From: Hydrogenophaga flava NBRC 102514
Lineage (GTDB): Bacteria > Pseudomonadota > Gammaproteobacteria > Burkholderiales > Burkholderiaceae_C
Assembly (NCBI RefSeq): GCF_001571145.1
Contig: NZ_BCTF01000002.1
Span: 124,001-188,000, forward strand
Direction of reading: 5' to 3'
Length of the DNA: 64,000 nt
This document shows, piece by piece, positions 1 through 11,361 of the stretch. The first letter of the stretch is position 1, and every line of letters begins with the position of its first letter. Below the pieces are notes generated by a model, which saw only the letters and a list, made by a program, of their open reading frames with translations, was not told the DNA's origin and did not search any database. Made by a program: the position numbers and the translations under genes.

Positions 1-651
1 GTCCTCAGCGAGCACACGGAACTCCTCGCTGAAGTGCATGAGGTCGTTCAGGCATTGGTGGAGCTTGGCTGCGATGGCGTCCCGCTCGGTGGCGTCGACG
101 CGCGAGAGCAGGTCGGGCAGTGTCAGCGGCTGGTCGTGTGGCCAGCCGATCAGGTCGGCGGTGCGGTGCGACGGGGTGATGGTGGTGGTGGTCTTGTCCA
201 GCTCCATGACTCCCAGGCTGGCGGCATCGAGTGCCTGCTGCAGCAGGCGTCGGCTGTCGTTCAGCTCGTTCTCCAGCCGCTGGCGCTCGAACGCCATCTG
301 GATGGTGGCGTGCAGCTCGCGCTCCGAAAAGGGCTTGAGCAGGTAGCCATAGGGCCGCGTCTTGCGGGCCCGCTCCAGGGTCGAGTCCTCGGAGTAGGCG
401 GTCAGGTAGATGACTGGGACGGCGTGTGTTTCGCGCAGCTTGGCGGCCACTTCGATGCCGTCCATGTCGCCCTGGATGTGGATGTCCATCAGCACCAGAT
501 CGGGCTGCATCTGCGACACGAGATCGATGCTCTCCTGGCCCGAGACCGCGATGGCGGGCACGTCGTACCCCAGCATCGACAGGCGCTGCTGCAGGTTGAA
601 AGCCACGATGCTCTCGTCCTCCACCACGAGGATGCGGGCGGGCTGGTTCAT
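1..651 (-). CDS. Response regulator with receiver and PAS-like domain (partial)
   Basis: The gene starts at the ATG at 651 and runs off the left edge, leaving 217 codons. Residues 1-120 form a CheY-like receiver. Acidic residues E11-D12-E13 are present, the phospho-acceptor is D56 in LVLMDIH, T84 lies in YLTAYS, and K106 lies in LLKPF. A segment from about residue 135 looks like the start of a PAS domain. The start overlaps the stop of the upstream histidine kinase by 4 nt (ATGA), so the two are translated together and are very likely a cognate pair. The output domain lies outside the window, so the regulated process cannot be stated. Confidence 0.85.
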   Translation of the reverse strand, partial: MNQPARILVVEDESIVAFNLQQRLSMLGYDVPAIAVSGQESIDLVSQMQPDLVLMDIHIQGDMDGIEVAAKLRETHAVPVIYLTAYSEDSTLERARKTRPYGYLLKPFSERELHATIQMAFERQRLENELNDSRRLLQQALDAASLGVMELDKTTTTITPSHRTADLIGWPHDQPLTLPDLLSRVDATERDAIAAKLHQCLNDLMHFSEEFRVLAED

Positions 652-1676
652 GGCTGGCCTCCGGGAGGGATGCGGACGGTGAACCGCGTGGGGTTGGCGC
701 GCTGCACCTCCAGCGTGCCCTGCAACTGGCGCGTCAGCAGCCGCACAAGTTGCAGGCCCAGCGAACCGGTTCGCTCCAGATTCTGATCCTCCGGGATGGC
801 GACACCGTCGTTGCTGATGGCAAGGTTGACACTGCCATCGTCTCCCTGCTCAAGCATCACCTGGATGGTGCCGCGCTGCTGGTCGGGAAATCCGTGCTTG
901 AGCGCGTTGCTCACCAGCTCGTTGACGATCAGGCCACAGGGGATCGCCTCGTTGATCGGCAGCTTGACCTGGGTGGACTCGATGTTGATCGAGACATGGC
1001 CGCTCACCATGCCGTAGGAGTCCATCAGGCTGGGCAGCAGCTCGTCCAGAAACCGCTGGAAGTCGACCCGCGCAAAGTCGTGCGACTGGTACAGCGTCTG
1101 GTGGATCATCGACATTGATCGAATGCGGTTCTGGCTGTCGCGCAGCATGGCGACCAGATCCGGGTCGCCGATCTTGAGCATCTGCAGATCGAGCAGGCTG
1201 TGGATCACCTGCAGGTTGTTCTTGACCCGGTGGTGCACCTCTTCGAGCAGCAGTTCCTTCTCTCGAAGTGCGTCGCTGATGCGGCGCTCGTTCTGTTTGC
1301 GCTCGCTCAGGTCCAGGATCACCGACAGGATCATCGGGCCCTCACCGGTGTCCACCGGGTTGATGCCGATCTCCACCGGGAATTCGCTGCCGTCCTTGCG
1401 CAGCCCGCTGAGATCTCGGCCTGCACCCATCGGTCTTGCGGTGGCCTCGGTCTGGAAGCCACGTCGGTAGCCGGGATGCGCATGCCGGTAGCGTTCGGGC
1501 ACCAGCATCTCCACCGGCTTCCCAAGCAACTCTTCGCCCGTGTAGCCGAAGGTGGCTTCGGCGAGCCGGTTCACGCGGGTGATCACGCCTTGCTGAGTGA
1601 CCACGACCATGGCCACCGGTATGCGGTCAAATGCCTGCCCGAGGTATTCGTCCAGCTGGATGTTTGGTGCGCTCAT
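648..1676 (-). CDS. PAS-containing sensor histidine kinase (HisKA_2 type)
   Basis: This 342-residue protein has no signal peptide or membrane segment and is probably cytosolic. A PAS domain spans about residues 10-125 and a short coiled coil follows. The H-box reads EEVHHRVKNNLQ with H148 as the likely phosphorylated residue, and the HATPase N-box is NELVSNALKHG near residue 252. This H-box is typical of the HisKA_2/HWE kinases common in alpha- and betaproteobacteria. The start at 1676 (MSAPNIQ) was preferred because the reading frame upstream of it is low-complexity and has no PAS homology. It should phosphorylate the response regulator encoded directly downstream. The signal is unknown. Confidence 0.88.
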   Translation of the reverse strand: MSAPNIQLDEYLGQAFDRIPVAMVVVTQQGVITRVNRLAEATFGYTGEELLGKPVEMLVPERYRHAHPGYRRGFQTEATARPMGAGRDLSGLRKDGSEFPVEIGINPVDTGEGPMILSVILDLSERKQNERRISDALREKELLLEEVHHRVKNNLQVIHSLLDLQMLKIGDPDLVAMLRDSQNRIRSMSMIHQTLYQSHDFARVDFQRFLDELLPSLMDSYGMVSGHVSINIESTQVKLPINEAIPCGLIVNELVSNALKHGFPDQQRGTIQVMLEQGDDGSVNLAISNDGVAIPEDQNLERTGSLGLQLVRLLTRQLQGTLEVQRANPTRFTVRIPPGGQP

Positions 1677-1804
1677 GGCCAACGTGTGGGAGGGGTGCCG
1701 AGTGTTGGTCCAGCATATAGGGGAATGGACCACGCTGCGCGTGAAAAACACCGCGAGGGCGCGCGTCGCGCTTCCTGCTTGATACGAACGAATTCGTTTT
1801 TGGC

Positions 1805-2656
1805 TCAGGCGCTGAGCAGATAGTCGAGTTCGGCCTGGCTGAAGCCCGCCGCCCGGCGCGCCTCGTCGTTGAAGGGCGGGCGCAGTCGGGGTGCCGTGTG
1901 CACGCGCGCCAGGTGCCGGTAGTGCGACAGCGGCTCCAGGCCCTGGCGTTCGCACAGCCAGCCATACCAGCGGTTGCCAATCGCCACATGCCCGACCTCG
2001 TCGCGCAGGATGATGTCCAGGATGTCCACCGCGCGCAGCGCAGCCGGTGTGCCCACCTTGCGCAACCGGGCCTGTATCAGCGGCGTGGCGTCCAGTCCGC
2101 GCGCTTCCAGCGTGCGCGGCACCAGGGCCATGCGCGCGGTGATGTCGTGCTGCGTCTTCACGCACATCTCCCACAGGCCGTTGTGCGCCGGGAAGTCGCC
2201 GTAGTCGTGGCCCAGGCTCTGCAGGTGTTCGCGCAGCAGGCCAAAGTGGGTGGCCTCTTCATCGGCCACGCGAAGCCAGTCGCGGTAGAAGCTGGCGGGC
2301 ATGCCCGCGAAGCGCCAGACCGCGTCGAGCGCCAGATTGATGGCGTTGAACTCGATGTGGCAGACCGCGTGCAGCAGGGCGGCCAGGCCCTCGGATGTGA
2401 ACGGCGAGCGCTGCGCCACCGCCATGGGCGGCACCAGCACCGGCTGGGCCGGACGGCCGGGCAAGACCTTGTCCTCGGGCACCGGGATGGACTGTGCTGG
2501 CGCCAGCGCCTGCTCGCGCGCGGCCTCGTCGGGCAGTGCCAGCAGCCGCTGCCACAGCGCATGGGCGGCGTGCACCTTGGCCTGCGGGTCCGGCAGGCAC
2601 AGGGCGTCGAGCGCGGCCTCGCGCAGGCTGGGTTCGGGGCTGGGGACGGTGGGCAT
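1805..2656 (-). CDS. DUF455 ferritin-like protein
   Basis: This 283-residue helical protein matches the DUF455 ferritin-like family. Helices carry paired carboxylate and His residues such as [11 protein letters not shown] in the middle and [14 protein letters not shown] near the C-terminus, the E-x-x-H pattern of diiron four-helix bundles. The ATG at 2656 (MPTVPSP) was chosen because the longer frame would run into the divergent gene at 2703. The biological role of DUF455 proteins is not established. It stands alone, divergent from the gamma-carbonic anhydrase-like gene, with only 46 nt between the two start codons, so the promoters must overlap. Confidence 0.85.
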   Translation of the reverse strand: MPTVPSPEPSLREAALDALCLPDPQAKVHAAHALWQRLLALPDEAAREQALAPAQSIPVPEDKVLPGRPAQPVLVPPMAVAQRSPFTSEGLAALLHAVCHIEFNAINLALDAVWRFAGMPASFYRDWLRVADEEATHFGLLREHLQSLGHDYGDFPAHNGLWEMCVKTQHDITARMALVPRTLEARGLDATPLIQARLRKVGTPAALRAVDILDIILRDEVGHVAIGNRWYGWLCERQGLEPLSHYRHLARVHTAPRLRPPFNDEARRAAGFSQAELDYLLSA

Positions 2657-2702
2657 CCCTACAATTCTAGGTTTGCCCCGCAGCCCACAGGAGACTCCCC
2701 GC

Positions 2703-3227
2703 ATGGCGATCTATGAACTCGATGGCACCCGCCCGCAGGTGGCCGATTCGGCCTGGGTGGCCGAGAACGCGCAGGTGATCGGCGATGTCCAGCTCGCGCC
2801 CGGCAGCAGCGTGTGGTTCGGCGCCACGCTGCGGGGCGACACCGAGCCCATCGTGGTCGGCGAAGGCAGCAACATCCAGGATGGCTCGGTGCTGCACACC
2901 GACAAGAACCTGCCGCTGACCATCGGTCGCCACGTCACCGTGGGCCACCAGGTCATGCTGCACGGCTGCACCATCGGCGACGAGTCGCTGATCGGCATCG
3001 GTGCCATCGTGCTCAACGGCGCGAAGATCGGCAGGAACTGTCTGGTCGGTGCGGGTGCACTGGTCACCGAAGGCAAAGAGTTCCCCGACGGCTCCATGAT
3101 CATCGGCAGCCCGGCCAAGGCCATGCGCCAGCTCACGCCCGAGCAGATCGAGGGCCTGCGCCGCAGCGCCTTGCACTACATGGAGAACGCCGAGCGCTAC
3201 CGCCGGGGCTTGAAAAAAGTCGGCTGA
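2703..3227 (+). CDS. Gamma-carbonic anhydrase family protein (YrdA/PaaY-like)
   Basis: This 174-residue left-handed beta-helix protein shows hexapeptide repeats throughout (for example [10 protein letters not shown] and [14 protein letters not shown]). Putative metal ligands are the His residues in SVLHTD, VTVGHQV and MLHGCTIG, the usual three-histidine set of gamma-class carbonic anhydrase homologues. Members of this family bind zinc or iron as trimers; many have weak or no carbonic anhydrase activity, so hydration of CO2 is possible but unproven here. The start codon follows an AGGAG at about 2690-2694. It is probably monocistronic, with hslO following after 37 nt. Confidence 0.9.
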   Translation: MAIYELDGTRPQVADSAWVAENAQVIGDVQLAPGSSVWFGATLRGDTEPIVVGEGSNIQDGSVLHTDKNLPLTIGRHVTVGHQVMLHGCTIGDESLIGIGAIVLNGAKIGRNCLVGAGALVTEGKEFPDGSMIIGSPAKAMRQLTPEQIEGLRRSALHYMENAERYRRGLKKVG

Positions 3228-3264
3228 CCCCGATCTGCCAACGTTCTTTTTCTGAAAGCACAGA

Positions 3265-4245
3265 GTGTCCGAGCTCCACAAATTCCTGTTTGAAGGCCTG
3301 CCGGTGCGCGGCATGCTGGTGCGCCTGACCGACAGCTGGCAGGAAATCCTGCGCCGTCGCCAGCAGGCTGGTGGCTATCCGGCGGCGGTGACCGAGCTGC
3401 TGGGCGAAATGACGGCCGCGGCCACGCTGATGCAGGCCAACATCAAGTTCAACGGTGCGCTGATCCTGCAGGTGCAGGGCGATGGTCCGGTCAAGCTGGC
3501 CGTGGCCGAAGTGCAGCCCGACCTGGCGCTGCGCGCCACCGCTACCGTGACCGGCGAGGTGGCGGCCGATGCGCCGCTCTCGCACATGGTCAACGTCAAC
3601 AACCAGGGGCGCTGCGCCATCACGCTCGACCCCAAGGACCGCCTGCCGGGCCAGCAGCCCTACCAGGGTGTGGTGCCGCTGTTCGGTGACCGTCGCGAGA
3701 AGCTGGAGAAGCTCAGCGAGGTGATCGAGCACTACATGCTGCAGAGCGAGCAGCTCGATACGCGCCTGGTGCTGGCCGCCAACGACCAGGCCGCGGCCGG
3801 GCTGCTGATCCAGCGCCTGCCGCTGCAGGGCGAGTCCAACCTGGCTGGTGCAGGGGCGATGGCGCGCGACGAAGACCAGATCGGCCGCAACGAGGACTAC
3901 AACCGCATCGCCATCCTGGCCGCGAGCCTCAAGCGCGAAGAGCTGCTGACGCTGGATGCCGACACCATCTTGCACCGTCTGTTCTGGGAAGAGGATGTGC
4001 GCCGCTTCGAGCCGCAGACCGGCGCCGACGGCCCGCGTTTTGCCTGCACCTGCTCGCGCGAGCGTGTGAGCGGCATGCTCAAGTCGCTGGGTCGCGAGGA
4101 GGTCGAGTCCATCATCGCCGAGCAGGGGCAGGTGGAAGTGGGTTGCGACTTCTGCGGCGCGCAGTACCACTTCGATCCGGTCGATGCCGCGCAGGTGTTC
4201 CTGCAGGCGGCTTCACAGCCGCCCATAGCGGGCGGCACGCACTGA
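3265..4245 (+). CDS. hslO: Redox-regulated chaperone Hsp33
   Basis: This 326-residue protein is Hsp33, a cytosolic holdase that is switched on when oxidants release its zinc and form disulfides. The N-terminal substrate-binding domain begins SELHKFLFEGLPVRG. The C-terminal zinc site is seen as FACTCS and GCDFCG, the CxC and CxxC pairs of the family, spaced by about 30 residues. Translation starts at a GTG (3265); no in-frame ATG fits the conserved N-terminus better. Length is slightly above the E. coli protein (about 290 residues). It lies convergent to the AGE epimerase gene, with only 4 nt between the two stops. Confidence 0.95.
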   Translation: MSELHKFLFEGLPVRGMLVRLTDSWQEILRRRQQAGGYPAAVTELLGEMTAAATLMQANIKFNGALILQVQGDGPVKLAVAEVQPDLALRATATVTGEVAADAPLSHMVNVNNQGRCAITLDPKDRLPGQQPYQGVVPLFGDRREKLEKLSEVIEHYMLQSEQLDTRLVLAANDQAAAGLLIQRLPLQGESNLAGAGAMARDEDQIGRNEDYNRIAILAASLKREELLTLDADTILHRLFWEEDVRRFEPQTGADGPRFACTCSRERVSGMLKSLGREEVESIIAEQGQVEVGCDFCGAQYHFDPVDAAQVFLQAASQPPIAGGTH

Positions 4246-4249
4246 GCCC

Positions 4250-5452
4250 TTACTTCAAGACATCGAGCACATCGTGGGTGGCGCCCATGGTGTGGTAGTC
4301 GACTTTTCCGGCCGGGCTCTTCTCGTCTGAGTACTTTCGGTTGTCGGCGGTCAGGATGCGCCACCATGCACCGTATTCGTGGTCCACAAAGTGGCGCCAT
4401 GAATAGGCCCAGAGGTGGTCGTAGGCCGCCCAGTAGCGCGGCTCGCCTGTGACGGTGGCCAGCCGCGCCGCGGCGGCCAGTGACTCGGCCTGGACCCAGA
4501 AGTACTTGTCGCTGTCGCAGATGCTGCCGTCGGGCGCGAAGCCGTAGTACAGGCCGCCGTGCTCGCCGTCCCAGGCCTTGTGCATCGCGGTGTCGAAGAA
4601 ATGGCGCGCGCGGTCGATCAGGGCCGCATCTGGGCGGCGCTCGTGCAGTTGCAGCAGCAGCTTGGTCCACTCGGTCAGGTGGCCGGGCTGGAAGCCCCAG
4701 GGGCGGAAGATGTTGGTCTTGTCGTCCTTGTTGTAGTCCCAGTCCACCGACCAGTCGGCCTTGTAGTGCTCCCACACCAGCCCGTCGGCCAAGCCCGCCT
4801 GCCGGACGGTGATGTGTTCGGCCAGCAGCGCGGCGCGGTTCAGGTAGCGTGTTTCGCCGGTGGCGTCGTAGGCCGCCAGCAGCGCCTCGCACAGGTGCAT
4901 GTTGGCGTTCTGCCCGCGGTAGGGCAGCAACTGCCAGTCGGCCGTGGCTTCGTCGGCGTACAGGCCGTGGGCCGGCTCCCAGAAGCGCTGCTCCAGCAGG
5001 TCGAAGGTCTGCGCGATGCCCGCGTGTGCGCCGGTCACGCCGGCCATGTGCGCGTGGGCGTGGGCCAGCAGCACGAAGGCCAGGCCATAGGCGTGGTTGG
5101 TGGCGTCCAGCACGCGGGCCTGGCCGTCCCGCCAGTCGAGCAGCCAGGCGTAGCCGCCGGTGTTGGGGTTGCGGTGCATCGGCAGGAAGTCGAAGGCCTG
5201 TTGCAGCGCGAGGCGCACCTTTTCTCCACCCAGTCCGCGGCGCGTGGCCATGGCCAGTGTGACCACGTAGCGCGTGCTGCTCACCAGGTGCCGGGTGTGG
5301 GCGTCGTAGACGCTGCCGTCGTCGCGCAGGAAGTGGAACAGACCACCGTGGGGATCGATCGCGCGCGGCAGGTAGAACGACAGCGTGTCTTCGATGTGGG
5401 CGCGCAGGAAGGCCGGCGAGCGGAAGTCGGGCAGGGGTGTTGCGGGAATCAT
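4250..5452 (-). CDS. AGE family epimerase/isomerase
   Basis: This 400-residue (alpha/alpha)6-barrel protein belongs to the N-acylglucosamine 2-epimerase family, which also contains cellobiose 2-epimerase and aldose-ketose isomerases. Family-like segments include DPHGGLFHFLRDDG, HTRHLVSSTRYV, NTGGYAWLLDW, NANMHLCEALLA and EHGGLYYGF. Conserved His and Arg residues of the barrel are present, but substrate cannot be read from sequence. The ATG at 5450-5452 overlaps the TGA of the upstream ATPase gene by 4 nt, showing coupling. No sugar operon surrounds it, so a housekeeping sugar-isomerase role is only a guess. Confidence 0.85.
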   Translation of the reverse strand: MIPATPLPDFRSPAFLRAHIEDTLSFYLPRAIDPHGGLFHFLRDDGSVYDAHTRHLVSSTRYVVTLAMATRRGLGGEKVRLALQQAFDFLPMHRNPNTGGYAWLLDWRDGQARVLDATNHAYGLAFVLLAHAHAHMAGVTGAHAGIAQTFDLLEQRFWEPAHGLYADEATADWQLLPYRGQNANMHLCEALLAAYDATGETRYLNRAALLAEHITVRQAGLADGLVWEHYKADWSVDWDYNKDDKTNIFRPWGFQPGHLTEWTKLLLQLHERRPDAALIDRARHFFDTAMHKAWDGEHGGLYYGFAPDGSICDSDKYFWVQAESLAAAARLATVTGEPRYWAAYDHLWAYSWRHFVDHEYGAWWRILTADNRKYSDEKSPAGKVDYHTMGATHDVLDVLK

Positions 5453-6123
5453 GGGCGTGCGTCTCCAGTGTTGTTGCGTGCGAGCAGGCCACTGAACAGA
5501 CGGTGTTCGCAGGCCGGGTCGCTGCATTTGTCGCAGCTCCAGGCGCGGCGGCCGTTGGTCAGGGACTGTTCGGTGGTGGTGAGGTCCAGCCGCAGGCATC
5601 GGCCGATGGCGCGCAGGGCTTGTTCGGTTCGGGCCTGTCCGTGGCCGTGGATGGTCTGGAAGGCCAGTCCCGCGGCCTGCAGTTCGCGCCGGATCGATGT
5701 GTCCACCGCATCGCGCACGGCGGGGCTGTCGCGGAAGAAACCATCGGCGACCCAGGGCAGGCCCAGACCCATGAGCAGGGTCAGGTCCGTGCGGCGCTGC
5801 CAGGCCAGGGCCTCGGGCCAGAGCGAGTGGTCATTGAAATAGAGCTCGCTGTAGGCCGCGATCACGAGGGGCGAGGTGTCGGCAACGACGATGTCCACGT
5901 TATGCCGGGACGCCGCCTCATCGGTGAGGCGTGCCTGCTCGCGGGCCAGCTCAGCCTGTTCGTGCACATGGGGCGCACGGCCCTGCTGTTCGCACCAGTT
6001 GCGCAGGTGCTCGGGCACCATCTCGGCGTTCTGACCCGTTTCCGCGAGGTGCCCGCACAAGGCACGGGCCAGGGAGGTCTTGCCGGTGGATTCGCCGCCG
6101 AGCAGCGTGACCACAAGTGCCAC
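5449..6123 (-). CDS. NadR-like AAA/P-loop ATPase
   Basis: This protein has about 224 residues if it starts at the GTG at 6123. A P-loop (LLGGESTGKTSLA) lies at its N-terminus, followed by DIVVADTSPLVIAAYSELYF and RTDLTLLMG, as in the nucleoside-kinase domain of NadR (nicotinamide riboside kinase). The C-terminal tail holds a Cys/His cluster (SCDKCSDPACEHRL) that may bind zinc and is not part of the kinase core. The start is uncertain: no ATG exists near the P-loop, and GTG 6123 (8 nt after the ftsB stop) or GTG 6114 are the options. It sits between ftsB and the epimerase and overlaps the latter by 4 nt. The substrate is not proven. Confidence 0.75.
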   Translation of the reverse strand: MALVVTLLGGESTGKTSLARALCGHLAETGQNAEMVPEHLRNWCEQQGRAPHVHEQAELAREQARLTDEAASRHNVDIVVADTSPLVIAAYSELYFNDHSLWPEALAWQRRTDLTLLMGLGLPWVADGFFRDSPAVRDAVDTSIRRELQAAGLAFQTIHGHGQARTEQALRAIGRCLRLDLTTTEQSLTNGRRAWSCDKCSDPACEHRLFSGLLARNNTGDARP

Positions 6124-6131
6124 GATGCAGC

Positions 6132-6416
6132 TCAGGGCTTTTTGTGGGCGATCTGCACGAAGATCTCGTTGGGCCGGACCATGCCCAGATCGTTGCGGGC
6201 CAGTTCTTCGACCATGCCCAGGCCTTCTTCGAGGTCGCGCACCTCGTTGGCCAGACGCTCGTTGCGCTGCCGCGCTTCTTGGTTGACCGCTTCCAGCGCG
6301 GCCAGTTCGGTCTTCATGCGCGAAACCTGGGGCACGCTGCCCCGGCCGAACCACAGCTGCGCGTGCAGCACGAGCAGCAGCGTGATCAGCAGGCCGGGGA
6401 CGATGCGATGTGCCAT
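6132..6416 (-). CDS. ftsB: Cell division protein FtsB
   Basis: This 94-residue bitopic protein has a short cytosolic N-terminus, one membrane helix (IVPGLLITLLLVLHAQLW) and a periplasmic coiled coil with heptads (LAALEAVNQEARQRNERL). This is the usual form and size of FtsB, which joins FtsL and FtsQ in the divisome. Its position directly downstream of eno is the standard proteobacterial arrangement. The ATG at 6416 lies 46 nt after the eno stop, so the two are likely cotranscribed. Confidence 0.93.
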   Translation of the reverse strand: MAHRIVPGLLITLLLVLHAQLWFGRGSVPQVSRMKTELAALEAVNQEARQRNERLANEVRDLEEGLGMVEELARNDLGMVRPNEIFVQIAHKKP

Positions 6417-6462
6417 TGGGCTGGATGGGTTGGTCTGGCGACCCTGGAGCCGCCAGTCCTGA

Positions 6463-7770
<1,308 letters not shown>

Positions 7771-7796
7771 TCAAAAAAGAAATCGGAACGGGGCGC

Positions 7797-8084
7797 TCAG
7801 ACGCCCTCTACGGCAAACATGCGGATCGAGCCCGCACCCTCGCGCAGCGTGCGCGCATGGGTGTAGGTCTCGGAGTGGTAGTAGGCCTGCGCGGTGGCGA
7901 TGTCCTTGAACTTCAGCACCACGACCCGCTACGGATGCCAGCCACCTTCGAGCGGCTCGATACGGCCACCGCGCACCAGAACCTCGGCGCCAAACTCCTG
8001 CATGGCGCGGGTGCTCCACTCGCGGTAGACCTTCATCTGCGCTTCGTCGGTGACGGTCACATCCGCAATGATGTACGCGCTCAT
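7797..8084 (-). pseudogene. DUF1330 protein gene interrupted by an in-frame amber codon
   Basis: Reading from the ATG at 8084 gives a complete 95-residue DUF1330 protein except for a TAG at codon 52 (7929-7931). The N-terminal part runs [19 protein letters not shown] to LEGGWHP, and the C-terminal part resumes in the same frame with RVVVLKFKDIATAQAYYHS and ends at a TGA at 7797-7799. DUF1330 is a small ferredoxin-like alpha/beta family of unknown function, usually about 95 residues. The residue at the stop is normally Gln or Glu in such a WHP-x-RVV context, so a single CAG to TAG change explains it. The start overlaps the kdsA stop by 4 nt. It is either a recent pseudogene, a sequencing error, or a suppressed amber. 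Confidence 0.85.
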
Positions 8085-8935
8085 TGGAAATCGTTCTCCA
8101 GCAGCGGATTTGTTTTGGTTACGGAATCGAGCGCGACCAGGGTTTCCAGCAGCGCCTTCATGCGGCCCAGCGGAACCGCGTTCGGTCCGTCGGACCAGGC
8201 CTCGGCCGGTTTCGGATGCGTTTCCATGAACAGGCCGGCCACACCCACGGCGACACCCGCGCGGGCCAGCACCGGCACCATCTCGCGCGCACCGCCGCTG
8301 ACGGCGCCCAGGCCACCCGGCTTCTGCACCGAGTGGGTCACGTCGAACACCACCGGCGCGCCGGATTTGCGCATCTCGGCCAGGCTGGTCATGTCGGCCA
8401 CCAAGTTGTTATAGCCGAAGCACACGCCGCGCTCGCAGGCCAGGAAACGGTCTTCCGACAGGCTGGCGTCCTTCGCGGCAGCGCGGGCCTTGTCGATCAC
8501 GTTCTTCATGTCCCAGGGCGCGAGGAACTGGCCCTTCTTGATGTTCACCGGCTTGCCCGACTGAGCCACGGCGCGGATGAAATCGGTCTGGCGACACAGG
8601 AAGGCCGGCGTCTGCAGCACGTCCACCACGGCGGCGACCTCGGCCACTTGCGACTCGTCGTGCACGTCGGTCAGCACGGGCAGGTGCAGCTGGCGGCGCA
8701 CCTCGTCGAGGATCTTCAGGCCGGCATCCAGGCCCACGCCGCGCTGGCTGCTGCCAGACGAGCGGTTGGCCTTGTCGAACGAGCCCTTGTAGATCAGCGG
8801 AATGCCCAGCGCGCCGCAAATTTCCTTGAGCTGGCCAGCGACATCGAGCGACATCTGCAGACCTTCGATGGAACAGGTGCCTGCGATCAGGAAGAAGCGC
8901 TGGTCCAGGCCGACGTCGAATCCGCAGAGTTTCAT
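8081..8935 (-). CDS. kdsA: 3-deoxy-8-phosphooctulonate synthase (KDO8P synthase)
   Basis: This 284-residue TIM-barrel enzyme condenses phosphoenolpyruvate with arabinose 5-phosphate to KDO 8-phosphate for lipopolysaccharide inner core. Family motifs are [74 protein letters not shown] and [10 protein letters not shown]. The asparagine in FGYNNLV and lack of an obvious metal-ligand Cys near the N-terminus fit the metal-independent class. It sits between pyrG and the DUF1330/eno genes, an arrangement common in Burkholderiales. Confidence 0.97.
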   Translation of the reverse strand: MKLCGFDVGLDQRFFLIAGTCSIEGLQMSLDVAGQLKEICGALGIPLIYKGSFDKANRSSGSSQRGVGLDAGLKILDEVRRQLHLPVLTDVHDESQVAEVAAVVDVLQTPAFLCRQTDFIRAVAQSGKPVNIKKGQFLAPWDMKNVIDKARAAAKDASLSEDRFLACERGVCFGYNNLVADMTSLAEMRKSGAPVVFDVTHSVQKPGGLGAVSGGAREMVPVLARAGVAVGVAGLFMETHPKPAEAWSDGPNAVPLGRMKALLETLVALDSVTKTNPLLENDFQ

Positions 8936-8946
8936 GGGGGCTCCGG

Positions 8947-10644
<1,698 letters not shown>

Positions 10645-10675
10645 TTATAGGCGCCACCCCCTTGCCCGCCGGACG

Positions 10676-10706
10676 CGCGGACCGGCCACGAGACGGTCGG
10701 TCCGCG
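10676..10706. terminator. GC-rich hairpin downstream of the lipoprotein gene
   Basis: A 9-bp perfect stem (CGCGGACCG at 10676-10684 with its complement at 10698-10706) lies just past the stop of the minus-strand gene ending at 10718 and upstream of pyrG. No T-tract follows on the minus strand, so it is at best a weak or Rho-assisted terminator, or a stabilising hairpin. Confidence 0.4.
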
Positions 10707-10717
10707 GGCCGTGGTGA

Positions 10718-11260
10718 TCAGCGGTTGCCGCGCACCCGCAGCAGGAAATTCCGCTCCAGCTTGCCGCCGCCGCTGGCTTGGGCCGTCACAGTGACCAGGA
10801 AATCCTCGTCCTGACCGGAGGTGTTGTCGTAGCACTCGGGGAAGCCCTTGCAGGTCTGGGTGATGAGGCCGGTGCTGCTGTTGATGCGCAGATTGGCCAG
10901 CAGTGCCGCCACAGCGCTGCCCGAGGCGCTGACGCCGTCGACCTTGAACGTGTAGCTCAGGGTTTCGCCCGCGGGCGGGGTGGCCGAGGTGTCGATGGCC
11001 CAGCGCGACTGGGTGGCGGTGCTGCCGGCATACGCGGGATTGACCGGGCCGAAGTCGGCTTCGTTGCCCGAGTAGAAGCTTCCATCGGGCCTGATCTTGT
11101 CCAGCGGGTGGTAGCTGTCGCTGTCGGCAAACCAGGCGTTGGCCAGGGCACCTCCCGTGGGTGCTTCGCCTTCCGGGCCATCGGAGCCTCCTCCACAGGC
11201 AGCAAGGGAGGCCAGGACAAGGCTGGCGCTGAGGAGGATGGGAAGGCGGGTCATGTGCAT
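10718..11260 (-). CDS. Putative lipoprotein, function unknown
   Basis: The product is a 180-residue predicted lipoprotein. The signal peptide ends in a lipobox (LASLAAC) and is followed by a Gly/Ser-rich linker. The mature part has a beta-rich look, with LSYTFKVDGVSASGSAV and NLRINSSTGLITQTC resembling the cadherin/Ig-like putative-Ig repeats of surface proteins, where the GLIT strand is typical. Two Cys residues (TCKGFPECYD) may form a disulfide. The start is ATG 11260; an upstream TTG and a downstream ATG at 11254 are alternatives. It is divergent from coaBC. I do not recognise a function. Confidence 0.7.
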   Translation of the reverse strand: MHMTRLPILLSASLVLASLAACGGGSDGPEGEAPTGGALANAWFADSDSYHPLDKIRPDGSFYSGNEADFGPVNPAYAGSTATQSRWAIDTSATPPAGETLSYTFKVDGVSASGSAVAALLANLRINSSTGLITQTCKGFPECYDNTSGQDEDFLVTVTAQASGGGKLERNFLLRVRGNR

Positions 11261-11361
11261 GGCCAAGGGTGTCCTGCTGTGGAAGATTGGTCAAAGCGCA
11301 GATTATGGATTCGCGCGGCTCAGGCCTGTTGGCAGGCGTTTCAAACTGCTACATTGCGGCC

